Origin: CAYRJD01 sp965205925
GTDB lineage: Bacteria > Actinomycetota > Acidimicrobiia > Acidimicrobiales > Poriferisodalaceae
Direction of reading: 5' to 3'
Assembly (NCBI GenBank): GCA_965205925.1
Contig: OZ242183.1
Span: 124,001 to 188,000 of the forward strand
DNA: 64,000 nt
This document shows, in pieces, positions 41,320 to 50,600 of the stretch. Each line of letters starts with the position of its first letter. The stretch's first letter is position 1. Below the pieces are notes generated by a model. It saw only the letters and a list, made by a program, of their open reading frames with translations, was not told the DNA's origin and did not search any database. The translations under genes were made by a program, and so were the position numbers.

Positions 41320-41972
41320 TTCGTTACCGCTTCGGTGCTTGCTGGCTCGCTTACCGCTTCGGTTGGCAGCGTTTCTTTGGTGAACACCAGCCAATCGGAG
41401 CGCAAGATGTCATAGGCATTGAGCTCAGTGGCTTGGCACAGGTCAACGTTTGGGAGATTGCGAAAACTCAGCTCGGCAGTTTTATCTGCATCCTCAGAGC
41501 CCAGCACCAACAGCACTCGCCCATCTAAACCCAGGTTGTTGAGCGAGACCAGTGCCTGACTGGTCTTTGGAGTTTCAAACTGCCAACCATTAACCACCAT
41601 TACTCGTTCGCTACGAGCTCGATCACTCAAGGAGGAGTACAGCGCTAAGCGCACCATCTTGCGGTTGATCTTTTGGCTGTAGTCGCGTGGCTTAGGAGCG
41701 TGCACAACGCCACCGCCTCTGAACTGTGGCGACCTGATTGAACCTTGACGCGCACGGCCGGTGCCCTTTTGGCGCCACGGTTTACGACCGCCACCGCGTA
41801 CCTCCGAGCGTGTCTTCGTGTTTTGCGAACCGGAGCGACGAGCCGCCAATTGTGCGGTCACAACCTGGTGCAAAACATCCAGGTTTGGCTCGATACCAAA
41901 CACAGCATCAGCTAGTTCCACCGTTCCAGATTTGCCACCGTCTGGTGTTCTCACATCTAGTTTCGTCGACAT
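41316..41972 (-). CDS. rplD: Ribosomal protein L4 (uL4)
   Basis: L4 lines the exit tunnel and in Gammaproteobacteria also represses the S10 operon. It is 218 residues. The extended loop reads TRSEVRGGGRKPWRQKGTGR and ARQGSIRSPQFRGGGVVHAPK, and the globular part MVRLALYSSLSDRARSERVM. The C-terminus has a short Glu/Thr/Ala-rich tail. It lies 22 bp after rplC. Confidence 0.97.
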   Translation of the reverse strand: MSTKLDVRTPDGGKSGTVELADAVFGIEPNLDVLHQVVTAQLAARRSGSQNTKTRSEVRGGGRKPWRQKGTGRARQGSIRSPQFRGGGVVHAPKPRDYSQKINRKMVRLALYSSLSDRARSERVMVVNGWQFETPKTSQALVSLNNLGLDGRVLLVLGSEDADKTAELSFRNLPNVDLCQATELNAYDILRSDWLVFTKETLPTEAVSEPASTEAVTK

Positions 41973-41994
41973 TGCTGGGTACTTTCGGCTCTTC

Positions 41995-42648
41995 TTAAGC
42001 GCTTACCGCTACTGGGGCCTTGACCGCATTACGAATTATCACTGTGCCGCCCTTGGGGCCTGGCACCGATCCCTTTAGCAGCATCAGGTCGCCGTCTTCG
42101 GATACCGAAACCACGGTGAGGTTGAGCGTGGTTACCTTTGCTCCACCCATTCGCCCTGCCATCTTCATTCCCTTAAACACTCGTGAAGGTGTGGCGCATG
42201 CTCCAATCGATCCAGGAGCACGATGCACCAGGTGTGCACCGTGCGTAGCCCGCTGCCCAGCAAAGTTGTGGCGCTTCATCACACCAGCAAACCCCTTGCC
42301 TTTCGACACTGCGGTCACATCGACTAGCTCACCGGGTTCGAACATGCTCGGTTCAAGCTTGGTGCCAGGCGTCAGGTCGTCTACCTCATCTACGCGAAAC
42401 TCTAAAAGTCGCCGGCCGGGTTCAACCCCTGCACTTTCAAAATGACCTGCTTGTGGGCGGCTGAGTTTTTGAGGAGAACGCTCTCCGTAGGTGACCTGCA
42501 CGGCCCTATAGCCGTCGCTGTGTGTGGTCTTTACCTGCACCACTCGGCAGTCATCAACGCGCAGCACTGTGACTGGCACGATGCGCCCCTGTTCATCCCA
42601 TTGCTGCGTCATACCAACCTTTGTGGCTACGAGCGCTTTGTTCGCCAT
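41995..42648 (-). CDS. rplC: Ribosomal protein L3 (uL3)
   Basis: An early-assembly protein near the peptidyl-transferase centre, 217 residues. It begins MANKALVATKVGMTQQWDEQG and has VDVTAVSKGKGFAGVMKRHN, ATHGAHLVHRAPGSIGACATP and the central GMKMAGRMGGAKVTTLNLTVV. GGAGAAGCCCC precedes the ATG, an acceptable ribosome-binding site. Unlike in most bacteria it is separated from rpsJ by 310 bp with its own predicted promoter and a structured leader. Confidence 0.97.
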   Translation of the reverse strand: MANKALVATKVGMTQQWDEQGRIVPVTVLRVDDCRVVQVKTTHSDGYRAVQVTYGERSPQKLSRPQAGHFESAGVEPGRRLLEFRVDEVDDLTPGTKLEPSMFEPGELVDVTAVSKGKGFAGVMKRHNFAGQRATHGAHLVHRAPGSIGACATPSRVFKGMKMAGRMGGAKVTTLNLTVVSVSEDGDLMLLKGSVPGPKGGTVIIRNAVKAPVAVSA

Positions 42649-42845
42649 GGGGCTTCTCCGATTGGTGGACTAATAGCTGGGTAAATAACTAGGGTCAGAA
42701 CAGCGACAAAGGCGAACACTAAGTATTCGCACTACATGTAAACGCTCCAACACAAATGTGAGGAGCGAAGTTCTGTTGCGCTGATCGGTTCCGCCTAGCG
42801 GCCTGACCGGACGTCAATTTGGTAGGTACGGATAGACCGCCCTTG
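42649..42845 (-). promoter_or_regulatory. Predicted structured 5' leader of the rplC operon
   Basis: No coding frame is visible in this stretch. If transcription starts from the promoter predicted at 42852-42880, the transcript carries a leader of about 197 nt. It contains two strong stem-loops close together: 42743-42767 (6-bp CGCTCC/GGAGCG outer stem plus an inner CACA/TGTG stem) and 42712-42730 (8-bp stem, 3-nt loop). Further GC-rich pairings occur upstream. By analogy with S10-operon leaders it may serve autoregulation by a ribosomal protein, but no known leader motif was recognised. Confidence 0.5.
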
Positions 42846-42851
42846 TCGGGC

Positions 42852-42880
42852 AGGCTATCTGGCTGTAGCGGCTATGCCAA
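42852..42880 (-). promoter_or_regulatory. Predicted promoter of the rplC-rplQ operon
   Basis: On the minus strand, -35 TTGGCA (42875-42880), 17-bp spacer, -10 TAGCCT (42852-42857). Spacing and boxes fit a housekeeping sigma promoter, and the place directly after a strong hairpin that could end the upstream operon fits a new transcription start. The prediction is by eye. Confidence 0.5.
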
Positions 42881-42940
42881 CCACGACCAATCCGCCAGCC
42901 AGGGCGAAGTATTCCACCCGGGACTCGACTGATCCGGATT

Positions 42941-42965
42941 GGGCTGGCCCAGTTAGGGCTAGCCC
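42941..42965 (-). terminator. Strong stem-loop at the end of rpsJ
   Basis: A 10-bp stem with one A/C mismatch (GGGCTAGCCC against GGGCCAGCCC) and a 5-nt loop overlaps the rpsJ stop codon. There is no U-run after it, so it would be a GC-rich terminator without a tail or a pause or processing site. Together with the promoter downstream it suggests a break between the str-type and S10-type operons. Confidence 0.45.
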
Positions 42966-43279
42966 GGTTGAACTTTTAGTTCAATCTCAATGCCAGCTGG
43001 CAGGTCCAGCCGCTGCAGCGAATCGACGGTCTTGTCAGACGGGCTGATCACGTCAATCAGACGCTTGTGAACCCGCATCTCAAAATGCTCGCGCGAATCC
43101 TTGTCTTTGTGCGGGGAACGCACAACCGTGTAGCGATGCTTTTCGGTGGGTAGAGGTATAGGGCCGCGAATAGTGGCATTCGTGCGAAGCACCGTCTCCA
43201 CGATCTTTTGAGTCGACTGATCGATGATCTCGTGGTCGTATGCCTTTAGTCGCATTCGAATGCGTGTGTTAGCGGCCAT
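42959..43279 (-). CDS. rpsJ: Ribosomal protein S10 (uS10)
   Basis: S10 is a small-subunit head protein and, as NusE, a transcription antitermination factor partnering NusB and NusG. It is 106 residues: IRMRLKAYDHEIIDQSTQKI, VLRTNATIRGPIPLPTEKHR, SPHKDKDSREHFEMRVHKRL and VDSLQRLDLPAGIEIELKV. It lies 3 bp after tuf, as in many actinobacteria, but is followed by an unusual 310-bp gap before rplC. Confidence 0.97.
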   Translation of the reverse strand: MAANTRIRMRLKAYDHEIIDQSTQKIVETVLRTNATIRGPIPLPTEKHRYTVVRSPHKDKDSREHFEMRVHKRLIDVISPSDKTVDSLQRLDLPAGIEIELKVQPG

Positions 43280-43282
43280 TTA

Positions 43283-44467
43283 CTATTCCAGAACCTTTGT
43301 TACCCGACCCGCACCAACGGTGCGGCCACCTTCACGAATCGCGAAACGAAGTCCTTCATCCATCGCAATCGGATGAATCAACTCAACGACCATGTCGGTG
43401 TTGTCGCCGGGCATGCACATCTCTGTGCCCGAGGGCAAATCCACCTTGCCGGTGATGTCGGTGGTACGGAAATAGAACTGCGGTCGATAGTTAGAAAAGA
43501 AAGGCTTATGACGGCCACCCTCATCTTTGTTCAACACATACACCTGCGCCTCAAACTTGGTGTGTGGCGTGATGGCACCCTTAGCGGTGCAAACCTGGCC
43601 ACGCTCCACGTCTTCTTTCTCGGTGCCGCGTAGCAGCAGACCAACATTGTCGCCAGCCATTCCCTGATCCAGAATCTTGCGGAACATTTCAACACCGGTA
43701 ACCGTTGTGGTTTGCGTATCGCGAATACCTACGACTTCAATCTCATCGCCGGAGTTGATGACACCTTGCTCGACCTTGCCGGTAACAACCGTTCCACGAC
43801 CGGTGATCGAAAACACGTCCTCAACCGGCATCAAGAAGGGCTTGTCGATTTCACGTTCGGGGATGGGCACATACTCATCAACCGCTTCCATCAAGGAGCT
43901 AACTCCTTGCATCGCGTCGGCGTCGCCTTCAAGTGCCTTCAGAGCCGAGACACGCACGATCGGTGTGTCATCGCCAGGGAACTCGTACTCGTTGAGTAGT
44001 TCACGAACTTCTAGCTCGACCAGCTCAAGTAGTTCTTCATCGTCGACCATGTCGACCTTGTTGAGAGCCACAACAATTTTTGGCACACCCACCTGACGGG
44101 CCAACAACACGTGCTCACGAGTCTGCGGCATCGGTCCATCGGCAGCTGATACAACAAGGATCGCACCGTCAACTTGCGCTGCACCTGTGATCATGTTTTT
44201 GATGTAGTCGGCGTGACCAGGCATGTCAACGTGCGCATAGTGACGTTCGCCAGTCTCATACTCAACGTGTGAGATGGATATCGTGATGCCGCGCTCGCGC
44301 TCTTCGGGCGCGTTGTCGATGTCTTCAAATGCCGACACCTCGCCTCCGCTTGCCGCTGCTAGCGCCTTGGTAATAGCCGCTGTCAGAGTTGTCTTGCCAT
44401 GGTCAATGTGTCCCATTGTCCCGACGTTGATGTGCGGCTTGTTCCGCTCAAATTTTTCTTTAGCCAT
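43283..44467 (-). CDS. tuf: Elongation factor Tu
   Basis: EF-Tu delivers aminoacyl-tRNA to the ribosome as a GTP complex. It is 394 residues from the ATG at 44467, where MAKEKFERNKPHINVGTMGH starts the family core and a GGAG lies 8 nt upstream; the open frame to 44515 is not used. It shows the P-loop GHIDHGKTTLTAAI, G2/G3 ERGITISISHVEYET and DMPGHADYIKNMITG, G4 VVALNKVDMVDDEEL, and domain 3 GRTVGAGRVTKVLE. It is the only tuf copy in the window. Confidence 0.98.
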   Translation of the reverse strand: MAKEKFERNKPHINVGTMGHIDHGKTTLTAAITKALAAASGGEVSAFEDIDNAPEERERGITISISHVEYETGERHYAHVDMPGHADYIKNMITGAAQVDGAILVVSAADGPMPQTREHVLLARQVGVPKIVVALNKVDMVDDEELLELVELEVRELLNEYEFPGDDTPIVRVSALKALEGDADAMQGVSSLMEAVDEYVPIPEREIDKPFLMPVEDVFSITGRGTVVTGKVEQGVINSGDEIEVVGIRDTQTTTVTGVEMFRKILDQGMAGDNVGLLLRGTEKEDVERGQVCTAKGAITPHTKFEAQVYVLNKDEGGRHKPFFSNYRPQFYFRTTDITGKVDLPSGTEMCMPGDNTDMVVELIHPIAMDEGLRFAIREGGRTVGAGRVTKVLE

Positions 44468-44546
44468 AGGTTTCGCTCCGGTTGCTTGCCGCTGGTGCCC
44501 AGCGACCTGATCCAATTCGGTCTAGATAAATAGTTGATACAAATAA

Positions 44547-44569
44547 CCGGCAGAGCATAGGCCTGCCAG
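44547..44569 (-). terminator. Possible terminator/attenuator between fusA and tuf
   Basis: On the minus strand a 7-bp stem (CTGGCAG with CTGCCGG, one G-U pair) with a 9-nt loop is followed by TTATTTGT. It lies just after the fusA tandem stop (TAATAA) within the 107-bp gap. A weak intrinsic terminator or attenuator that sets the tuf:fusA ratio is plausible; it is not proven. Confidence 0.4.
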
Positions 44570-44574
44570 TGTTA

Positions 44575-46659
44575 TTATTCGCCGCGAATTCGTTTAATGA
44601 TCTCGTCGGCGATGGTGGCGGGTACCTGCTGATACACGTGAAAATGCATGGTGTAGGTCGCCCGACCTTGAGTGCGCGAACGCAGGTCGTTAGCGTACCC
44701 GAACATTTCTGACAGCGGCACCTGAGCGTCAATTACTTGCAGAGTGCCGCGACTTTCCATTTGCCCTACTCGCCCACGACGCGCATTCAGATCTCCGATT
44801 ACGTCGCCCATGTGGTCTTCTGGAGTTACAACCTCAACAGACATGATTGGTTCTAGTAGCACCGGGGATGCCTTGCGAGTTGCTTCACGCATTGCCATCG
44901 TTCCCGCGATCTTGAACGCCATCTCCGAAGAATCAACATCGTGGTGGGTGCCGTCTACTAGTTCGACTGTCACATCTACTAGCGGGAAGCCGGCCAGAGG
45001 GCCATTTTCCAGCGACGACTGCATTCCCTGATTGACCGAAGGGATGTACTCGCGCGGGATAGCGCCACCCTTGATCCGATCGGTAAAGACATAGCCCTCG
45101 CCCGGCTCTGAGGGCATCACATTGACAACCACCACCGCAAACTGACCCGAACCGCCGCTTTGCTTGATGTGACGATACTCAAATTTATTCACCGGCGAAG
45201 TAATGGTTTCGCGATAAGCCACCTGCGGTTTGCCGATACTGGCATCTACTCGGAACTCGCGCAGCATGCGATCCACCAACACCTCAAGGTGCAACTCTCC
45301 CATACCAGAGATAACAGTCTGACCGGTCTCCTCGTCGCTCTTTACACGGAAAGTGGGATCTTCTTCGCTGAGTGCGGCAAGCGCTTTACCTAGCTTGTCC
45401 TGATCGCTTTGCGATTTCGGTTCGACAGCCACATGCACAACGGGATCTGGAAAATCAAGCTGTTCTAAAACGATCTGCTTACCTGGTTCGCACAAGGTGT
45501 CACCGGTGCGAGTGTTCTTTAGGCCAACGCCAGCAACGATGTCGCCAGCCACAACGGAATCACGGTCTTCGCGTGAGTTGGCGTGCATTTGCAAAATGCG
45601 GCCAATGCGTTCACGGTTGCCGGTGGTCGTGTTAAGAACCTGATCGCCCTTTTCGAGAGTTCCGCTGTACACCCGGAAATAGGTGAGCTTGCCGACATGA
45701 GGATCGGTCATGATCTTGAATGCCAGTGCGGCAAACGGTTCGTCGTCGGAAGACTTGCGCTCGATCGTGTCTTCGCCATCGAGCGTTTTGCCTTCAATCG
45801 GGGGCAGATCGGCAGGTGATGGCAGGTAGCGAACAACGGCATCCAGTAGCGGTTGCACACCCTTGTTTTTGAAAGCCGAGCCGGTCAACACTGGGATGAT
45901 CTGACCTGTGATGGTGCCGGCGCGTATAGCTGTGATTAGTTGCTTTTCTTCGACATCATTGCCGTCTAGATACGCCGTCATGATGTCGTCATCAACATCG
46001 GAGAGGACCTCAAGCAGTTTTTGGTGGTACTCGGCGGCTTGATCGGCCATTTCATCGGGAATCTCAGTCACCTCAAAGCTGGCGCCAAGGTCTTCGCCTT
46101 GCCATAGCACCGCTTTCATGGCCACCAGATCCACCACGCCAGCAAAGTCGGCTTCTAGCCCGATGGGTAGTTGCAGTACCGCAGTGTTGGCGTCGAGTCT
46201 TTCTTCGATGCTGTGCAGCGAGTCAAAAAATGACGCTCCGGTGCGGTCAAGCTTGTTGATGAAACACAAGCGAGGCACGCTGTAACGGTCGGCCTGACGC
46301 CAGACCGTTTCCGTCTGTGGCTCCACCCCGGCTACTCCATCGAATACGGCCACCGCTCCATCAAGCACTCGCAAAGAGCGCTCAACCTCAACGGTGAAAT
46401 CAACGTGGCCGGGTGTGTCAATGATGTTGATGACATGGTCATCCCACTTGCAGGTGGTGGCCGCTGAGGTGATAGTGATGCCGCGTTCTTGCTCCTGCTC
46501 CATCCAGTCCATCGTGGCAGCGCCATCGTGAACCTCACCGATCTTGTAGTTGACACCGGTGTAGTAGAGGATGCGCTCAGTTGTGGTGGTCTTACCCGCA
46601 TCGATGTGAGCCATAATGCCGATGTTGCGCACGCTCTCTAGCGAATGTGTTCGTGCCAT
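44575..46659 (-). CDS. fusA: Elongation factor G
   Basis: EF-G drives translocation and, with RRF, ribosome recycling. It is 694 residues, of family length. G motifs are IGIMAHIDAGKTTTTERILYY, QERGITITSAATTCKW, NIIDTPGHVDFTVEVERSLR and CFINKLDRTGASF. Later domains show SDEETGQTVISGMGELHLEVL, QSGGSGQFAVVVV and MEPIMSVEVVTPEDHMGDV-like LLEPIMSVEVVTPEDHMGD. It lies 48 bp after rpsG and ends with a tandem stop. Confidence 0.98.
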   Translation of the reverse strand: MARTHSLESVRNIGIMAHIDAGKTTTTERILYYTGVNYKIGEVHDGAATMDWMEQEQERGITITSAATTCKWDDHVINIIDTPGHVDFTVEVERSLRVLDGAVAVFDGVAGVEPQTETVWRQADRYSVPRLCFINKLDRTGASFFDSLHSIEERLDANTAVLQLPIGLEADFAGVVDLVAMKAVLWQGEDLGASFEVTEIPDEMADQAAEYHQKLLEVLSDVDDDIMTAYLDGNDVEEKQLITAIRAGTITGQIIPVLTGSAFKNKGVQPLLDAVVRYLPSPADLPPIEGKTLDGEDTIERKSSDDEPFAALAFKIMTDPHVGKLTYFRVYSGTLEKGDQVLNTTTGNRERIGRILQMHANSREDRDSVVAGDIVAGVGLKNTRTGDTLCEPGKQIVLEQLDFPDPVVHVAVEPKSQSDQDKLGKALAALSEEDPTFRVKSDEETGQTVISGMGELHLEVLVDRMLREFRVDASIGKPQVAYRETITSPVNKFEYRHIKQSGGSGQFAVVVVNVMPSEPGEGYVFTDRIKGGAIPREYIPSVNQGMQSSLENGPLAGFPLVDVTVELVDGTHHDVDSSEMAFKIAGTMAMREATRKASPVLLEPIMSVEVVTPEDHMGDVIGDLNARRGRVGQMESRGTLQVIDAQVPLSEMFGYANDLRSRTQGRATYTMHFHVYQQVPATIADEIIKRIRGE

Positions 46660-46707
46660 GACGTCTGTTCTTTTCCTGTGATCTAGGGGGCTAAAGGAGA
46701 GGTGGCT

Positions 46708-47178
46708 TTACCAGCGATAGTGGGCGAATGCCTTGTTGGCTTCAGCCATGCGGTGGGTGTCTTCACGCCGCTTAGCTGACGAACCGGTGTTGTTCGCGGC
46801 GTCAAGCAACTCGTTGGCTAGACGCTGTGCCATCGTTCGTTCGCGGCGGTCATGGGAGTACCCGACTATCCAGCGGATTGCCAAAGCGTTCGCGCGAGCC
46901 GGCCGTACCTCGACAGGCACCTGATAGGTGGCACCACCGACGCGGCGACTTTTTACTTCGACTTGTGGACGGGCATTGTCCACGGCAGCAGACATCACGT
47001 CTAGCGGCTCGCCGGGAGTTTTGTCGTCGATGATTTCTAGAGCACCGTAGACAATGCGCTCGGCGGTAGAGCGCTTGCCGCGTTGCAGCACCTTGTTGAT
47101 GAACTGGGTAACAAGCTTGGAGTTGTAAACCGGATCGGCAATAAGGGGTCTTTTTGTGGGGGCGGAACGGCGTGGCAT
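46708..47178 (-). CDS. rpsG: Ribosomal protein S7 (uS7)
   Basis: The head-nucleating small-subunit protein, 156 residues. It begins MPRRSAPTKRPLIADPVYNS and has VTQFINKVLQRGKRSTAERI, RRVGGATYQVPVEVRPARAN and the C-terminal AKRREDTHRMAEANKAFAHYR. It sits between rpsL (9 bp) and fusA. Confidence 0.97.
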   Translation of the reverse strand: MPRRSAPTKRPLIADPVYNSKLVTQFINKVLQRGKRSTAERIVYGALEIIDDKTPGEPLDVMSAAVDNARPQVEVKSRRVGGATYQVPVEVRPARANALAIRWIVGYSHDRRERTMAQRLANELLDAANNTGSSAKRREDTHRMAEANKAFAHYRW

Positions 47179-47187
47179 TCTTGTTGC

Positions 47188-47559
47188 CTAACTGCCGGAC
47201 TTAGAGCCATAGCGCGAGCGTGCTTGACGCCGAGACGCCACGCCAGATGCGTCTAACGCCCCGCGGATAATCTTGTAGCGCACACCGGGCAAGTCCTTCA
47301 CACGTCCACCACGCACTAGCACGATGCTGTGCTCTTGCAAGTTGTGTCCTTCGCCAGGTATGTAGGCGCTTACCTCAACGCCTGAAGTCAGCCGCACGCG
47401 AGCCACTTTTCTTAGAGCACTATTGGGTTTCTTGGGTGTTTGCGTATAGACGCGAGTGCACACCCCACGACGCTGAGGGGAACCCTTCAGAGCGGGCGTG
47501 CGAACCTTGTTTGACTGTGACTTACGACCCTTGCGGACCAGTTGCTGAATAGTGGGCAC
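47188..47559 (-). CDS. rpsL: Ribosomal protein S12 (uS12)
   Basis: The decoding-centre protein, 123 residues, GTG start. It shows MPTIQQLVRKGRKSQSNKVR, the streptomycin-relevant YTQTPKKPNSALRKVARVRL with both lysines, and GGRVKDLPGVRYKIIRGALD with the second conserved lysine, so the common resistance positions are wild type. The start lies very close behind a TATAAA -10-like element. Confidence 0.97.
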   Translation of the reverse strand: MPTIQQLVRKGRKSQSNKVRTPALKGSPQRRGVCTRVYTQTPKKPNSALRKVARVRLTSGVEVSAYIPGEGHNLQEHSIVLVRGGRVKDLPGVRYKIIRGALDASGVASRRQARSRYGSKSGS

Positions 47560-47572
47560 TAAACCCTAAACC

Positions 47573-47578
47573 TTTATA
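47573..47578 (-). promoter_or_regulatory. Possible -10 element upstream of rpsL
   Basis: TATAAA on the minus strand, 13 bp before the rpsL GTG codon, in the 96-bp gap after rpoC. No good -35 is visible at 16-18 bp. If used, the str-operon message would have almost no leader. It is only a candidate. Confidence 0.3.
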
Positions 47579-47655
47579 ACTTCTGTGGCTGCGAATAGAC
47601 GAGCGCTCGGCACAAGGCTAAGGCTGCGAATTGGCCACGCAACAAACCGAGCCAC

Positions 47656-50600
47656 CTAACCGGCCTCTCCAACGGTTGCAGCTGCATCGGCTGCAGCGGC
47701 TTCCCACGCTGGCGCGGATTCTTCATCTTCGGAGGACCAGAAACTCATGGGCTCATAGTCGGGAGCAACAGGCTCAATGTGGCGATAACGGCCTTGGCCG
47801 GTTCCTGCTGGGATCAACTTGCCGATAATGATGTTTTCTTTCAGGCCACGCAAATCGTCGAGACGTGACTCAATGGCAGCCTCAGTTAGCACGCGCGTGG
47901 TCTCTTGGAACGAGGCCACCGACAGCCACGAGTCGGCTGCTAGCGATGCCTTGGTAATACCCATAATCACCGGACGCGCCATAGCAGGAGTACCGCCGTT
48001 GGCGGTGGTCTCGCGGTTCACATTGCGGTAAACACGCTGATCAACACGGTCACCTGGCAAAAACTCGGTGTCGCCGGATTCTGTTACCTCTACACGCCGC
48101 GTCATCTGACGGATGATTAACTCAATGTGCTTGTCATGAATTGACACACCTTGCTCGCGGTAAACCTTCTGCACCTCTCTTATGAGATACAGCTGCGTTT
48201 CACGAACCCCCAAGATCTCAATCAGTTCTTTCGGGTCACGTGGGCCGTCAACAAGTGGGTCACCCGCTCGTACATCATCACCGTCGGCTACCACCAGATG
48301 TGCCATATCTGGCAGTCGGTATTCGTCAACCGTTCCGTCGTCATGCACTACTTCAACGATGCGACCGCGGCCGTCGTCCTCGCCGATTCGTACCACGCCG
48401 GCGTGTTCCACTAATACGGCTTTGCCGCGCGGAGTGCGGGCTTCGAACAGTTCCACCACGCGTGGCAGACCACCGGCTATGTCGCTACCTGCAACACCAC
48501 CCATGTGGAAGGTGCGCATGGTTAGCTGCGTGCCAGGCTCGCCAATGGATTGCGCTGCTATCACGCCCACCGCTTCGCCCACTTCGATCAAATAGCCAGT
48601 AGCAAGTGAACCGCCGTAAGACTTTGCGCTGACACCAAAATCGGAATCTTCTGTCAACGGCGACAGCACCTGCACACGCGTGACTTCTGGATCGTCGCGC
48701 AGAGCAATCATCTCGGGCTCACCTAGCAGCATTCCCGCTTTGAAAACAGTGCCGTCGGACAGCTTTACATCAGCGGCCAGGCAGCGGCTGAGCAAACGTG
48801 TCTCAAGATGAGTTCGGTGATCTGGACGGTCAGGGTTGATGTCTTCGAGCCAGATGCCAGTCGGCTGAGCACCGTCGGCTAAAGGATCCTCATCGTTTAC
48901 GATCAGCTCTTGTGCGACGTCGACAAGGCGTCGCGTCAGGTAGCCGGAGTCGGCCGTACGTAGAGCGGTGTCCACCAGACCCTTGCGAGCGCCAGGTGTT
49001 GAGATGAAGTACTCCAGCGTCGCTAAACCTTCGCGGTAGGAAGATTTGATGGGACGCGGGATAATGTCACCGCGCGGGTTCGCAACCAGCCCGCGGATAG
49101 CAGCAATCTGGCGAACCTGCATCATGTTTCCGCGTGCGCCGGATTCGACCATCATGTCAATCGGATTGTGAACCGATGATTGCAGCGCGCTCTCCAACGA
49201 GGCACGCACCTCTTCGGTGGCTTCGGTCCAGATCTCTACCTCTTTTTGACGTAACTCACCGTCGGTGATAATGCCGCGGCGGAACTGCTCCTCTACCCTC
49301 TCGGCCTCTCGTTCGTGCCGCTCCAAGATGGTGGCCTTGTCGGGCGGTGTTACTACGTCATCAACTGAGATAGTCAGACCTGAACGACTGGCATAGATGT
49401 AGCAGACATCCTTGATGGCGTCCAGACTTGCCGCGGTAGTACTGATCGGATACTCGTCGGCCAGCACGCGCACTATGCGACCAGTGTCGTTCTTGCCTAC
49501 TTGCCTGTTTACAAAGGGAAAATCCTCAGGCAAGGTGTCGTTGAACAACACGCGTCCAGGTGTAGTGGGCTCGTACGGACTCTCACTTGTGGGTTGCTTG
49601 CCAGAACGCTTGGTGGATTGTTCATCGTTAACAGGGCCGTATACGGCATCGTCAGCTGCAGGTTTGTTTTCGGGACCAACTAAGGCTCGAGTTTCTTGCA
49701 GCAGAGTCGGGTGCCGCCACTCAATCGGCTCATGCAGAAATACTTCGCCCATGTTCAGAGCCATCTGGATCTGATGGAGATGCCTGAACACCGGAAGTGT
49801 GGAACGCTCCTTTTCAGCAGAACGCGACCGCGTCAGATAAAACGCGCCGATAATCATGTCCTGGCTGGGCACGGTTACCGGTCTTCCGTCCGCCGGTGAG
49901 ATGATGTTGTTAGCTGAGAGCATCAACACTCTGGCCTCGGCTTGAGCGTCTGGCGACAGCGGCAGATGAACCGCCATCTGGTCGCCATCGAAGTCAGCGT
50001 TAAAGGCAGCGCACACCAGTGGGTGGATTTGGATGGCTTTGCCCTCTACAAGTACTGGCTCGAACGCTTGAATTCCGAGGCGGTGCAAGGTGGGTGCACG
50101 GTTCAGCAAAACTGGGTGTTCTTTGATGGCATCCTCGAGCACGTTCCAAACGTCGGGACGGCGACGCTCCACCATGCGCTTGGCGGATTTGATGTTCTGT
50201 GCGTATTCCTCGTCTACCAATCGCTTCATCACAAACGGCTTGAACAGTTCCAGCGCCATCAGTTTCGGTAAGCCACACTGATGCAGCCGCAGTGTGGGTC
50301 CAGCCACAATCACCGAACGGCCGGAGTAGTCGACTCGTTTACCGAGCAGGTTCTGGCGGAAACGTCCCTGCTTGCCCTTAAGCATGTCCGAAAGAGACTT
50401 CAGTGGTCGATTACCCGGTCCGGTCACCGCGCGCCCGCGCCGACCATTATCAAACAGGGCGTCAACCGCTTCTTGCAGCATGCGTTTTTCGTTGTTTACG
50501 ATTATCTCTGGCGCACCAAGATCAAGCAGTCGCTTTAAGCGGTTGTTGCGGTTGATTACACGGCGGTAAAGATCGTTGAGGTCCGACGTAGCAAAGCGTC

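Noticed and set aside
42649..42958. A small gene between rpsJ and rplC
   Set aside because: No frame on either strand is long enough or has a recognisable product; the region is dominated by stem-loops.
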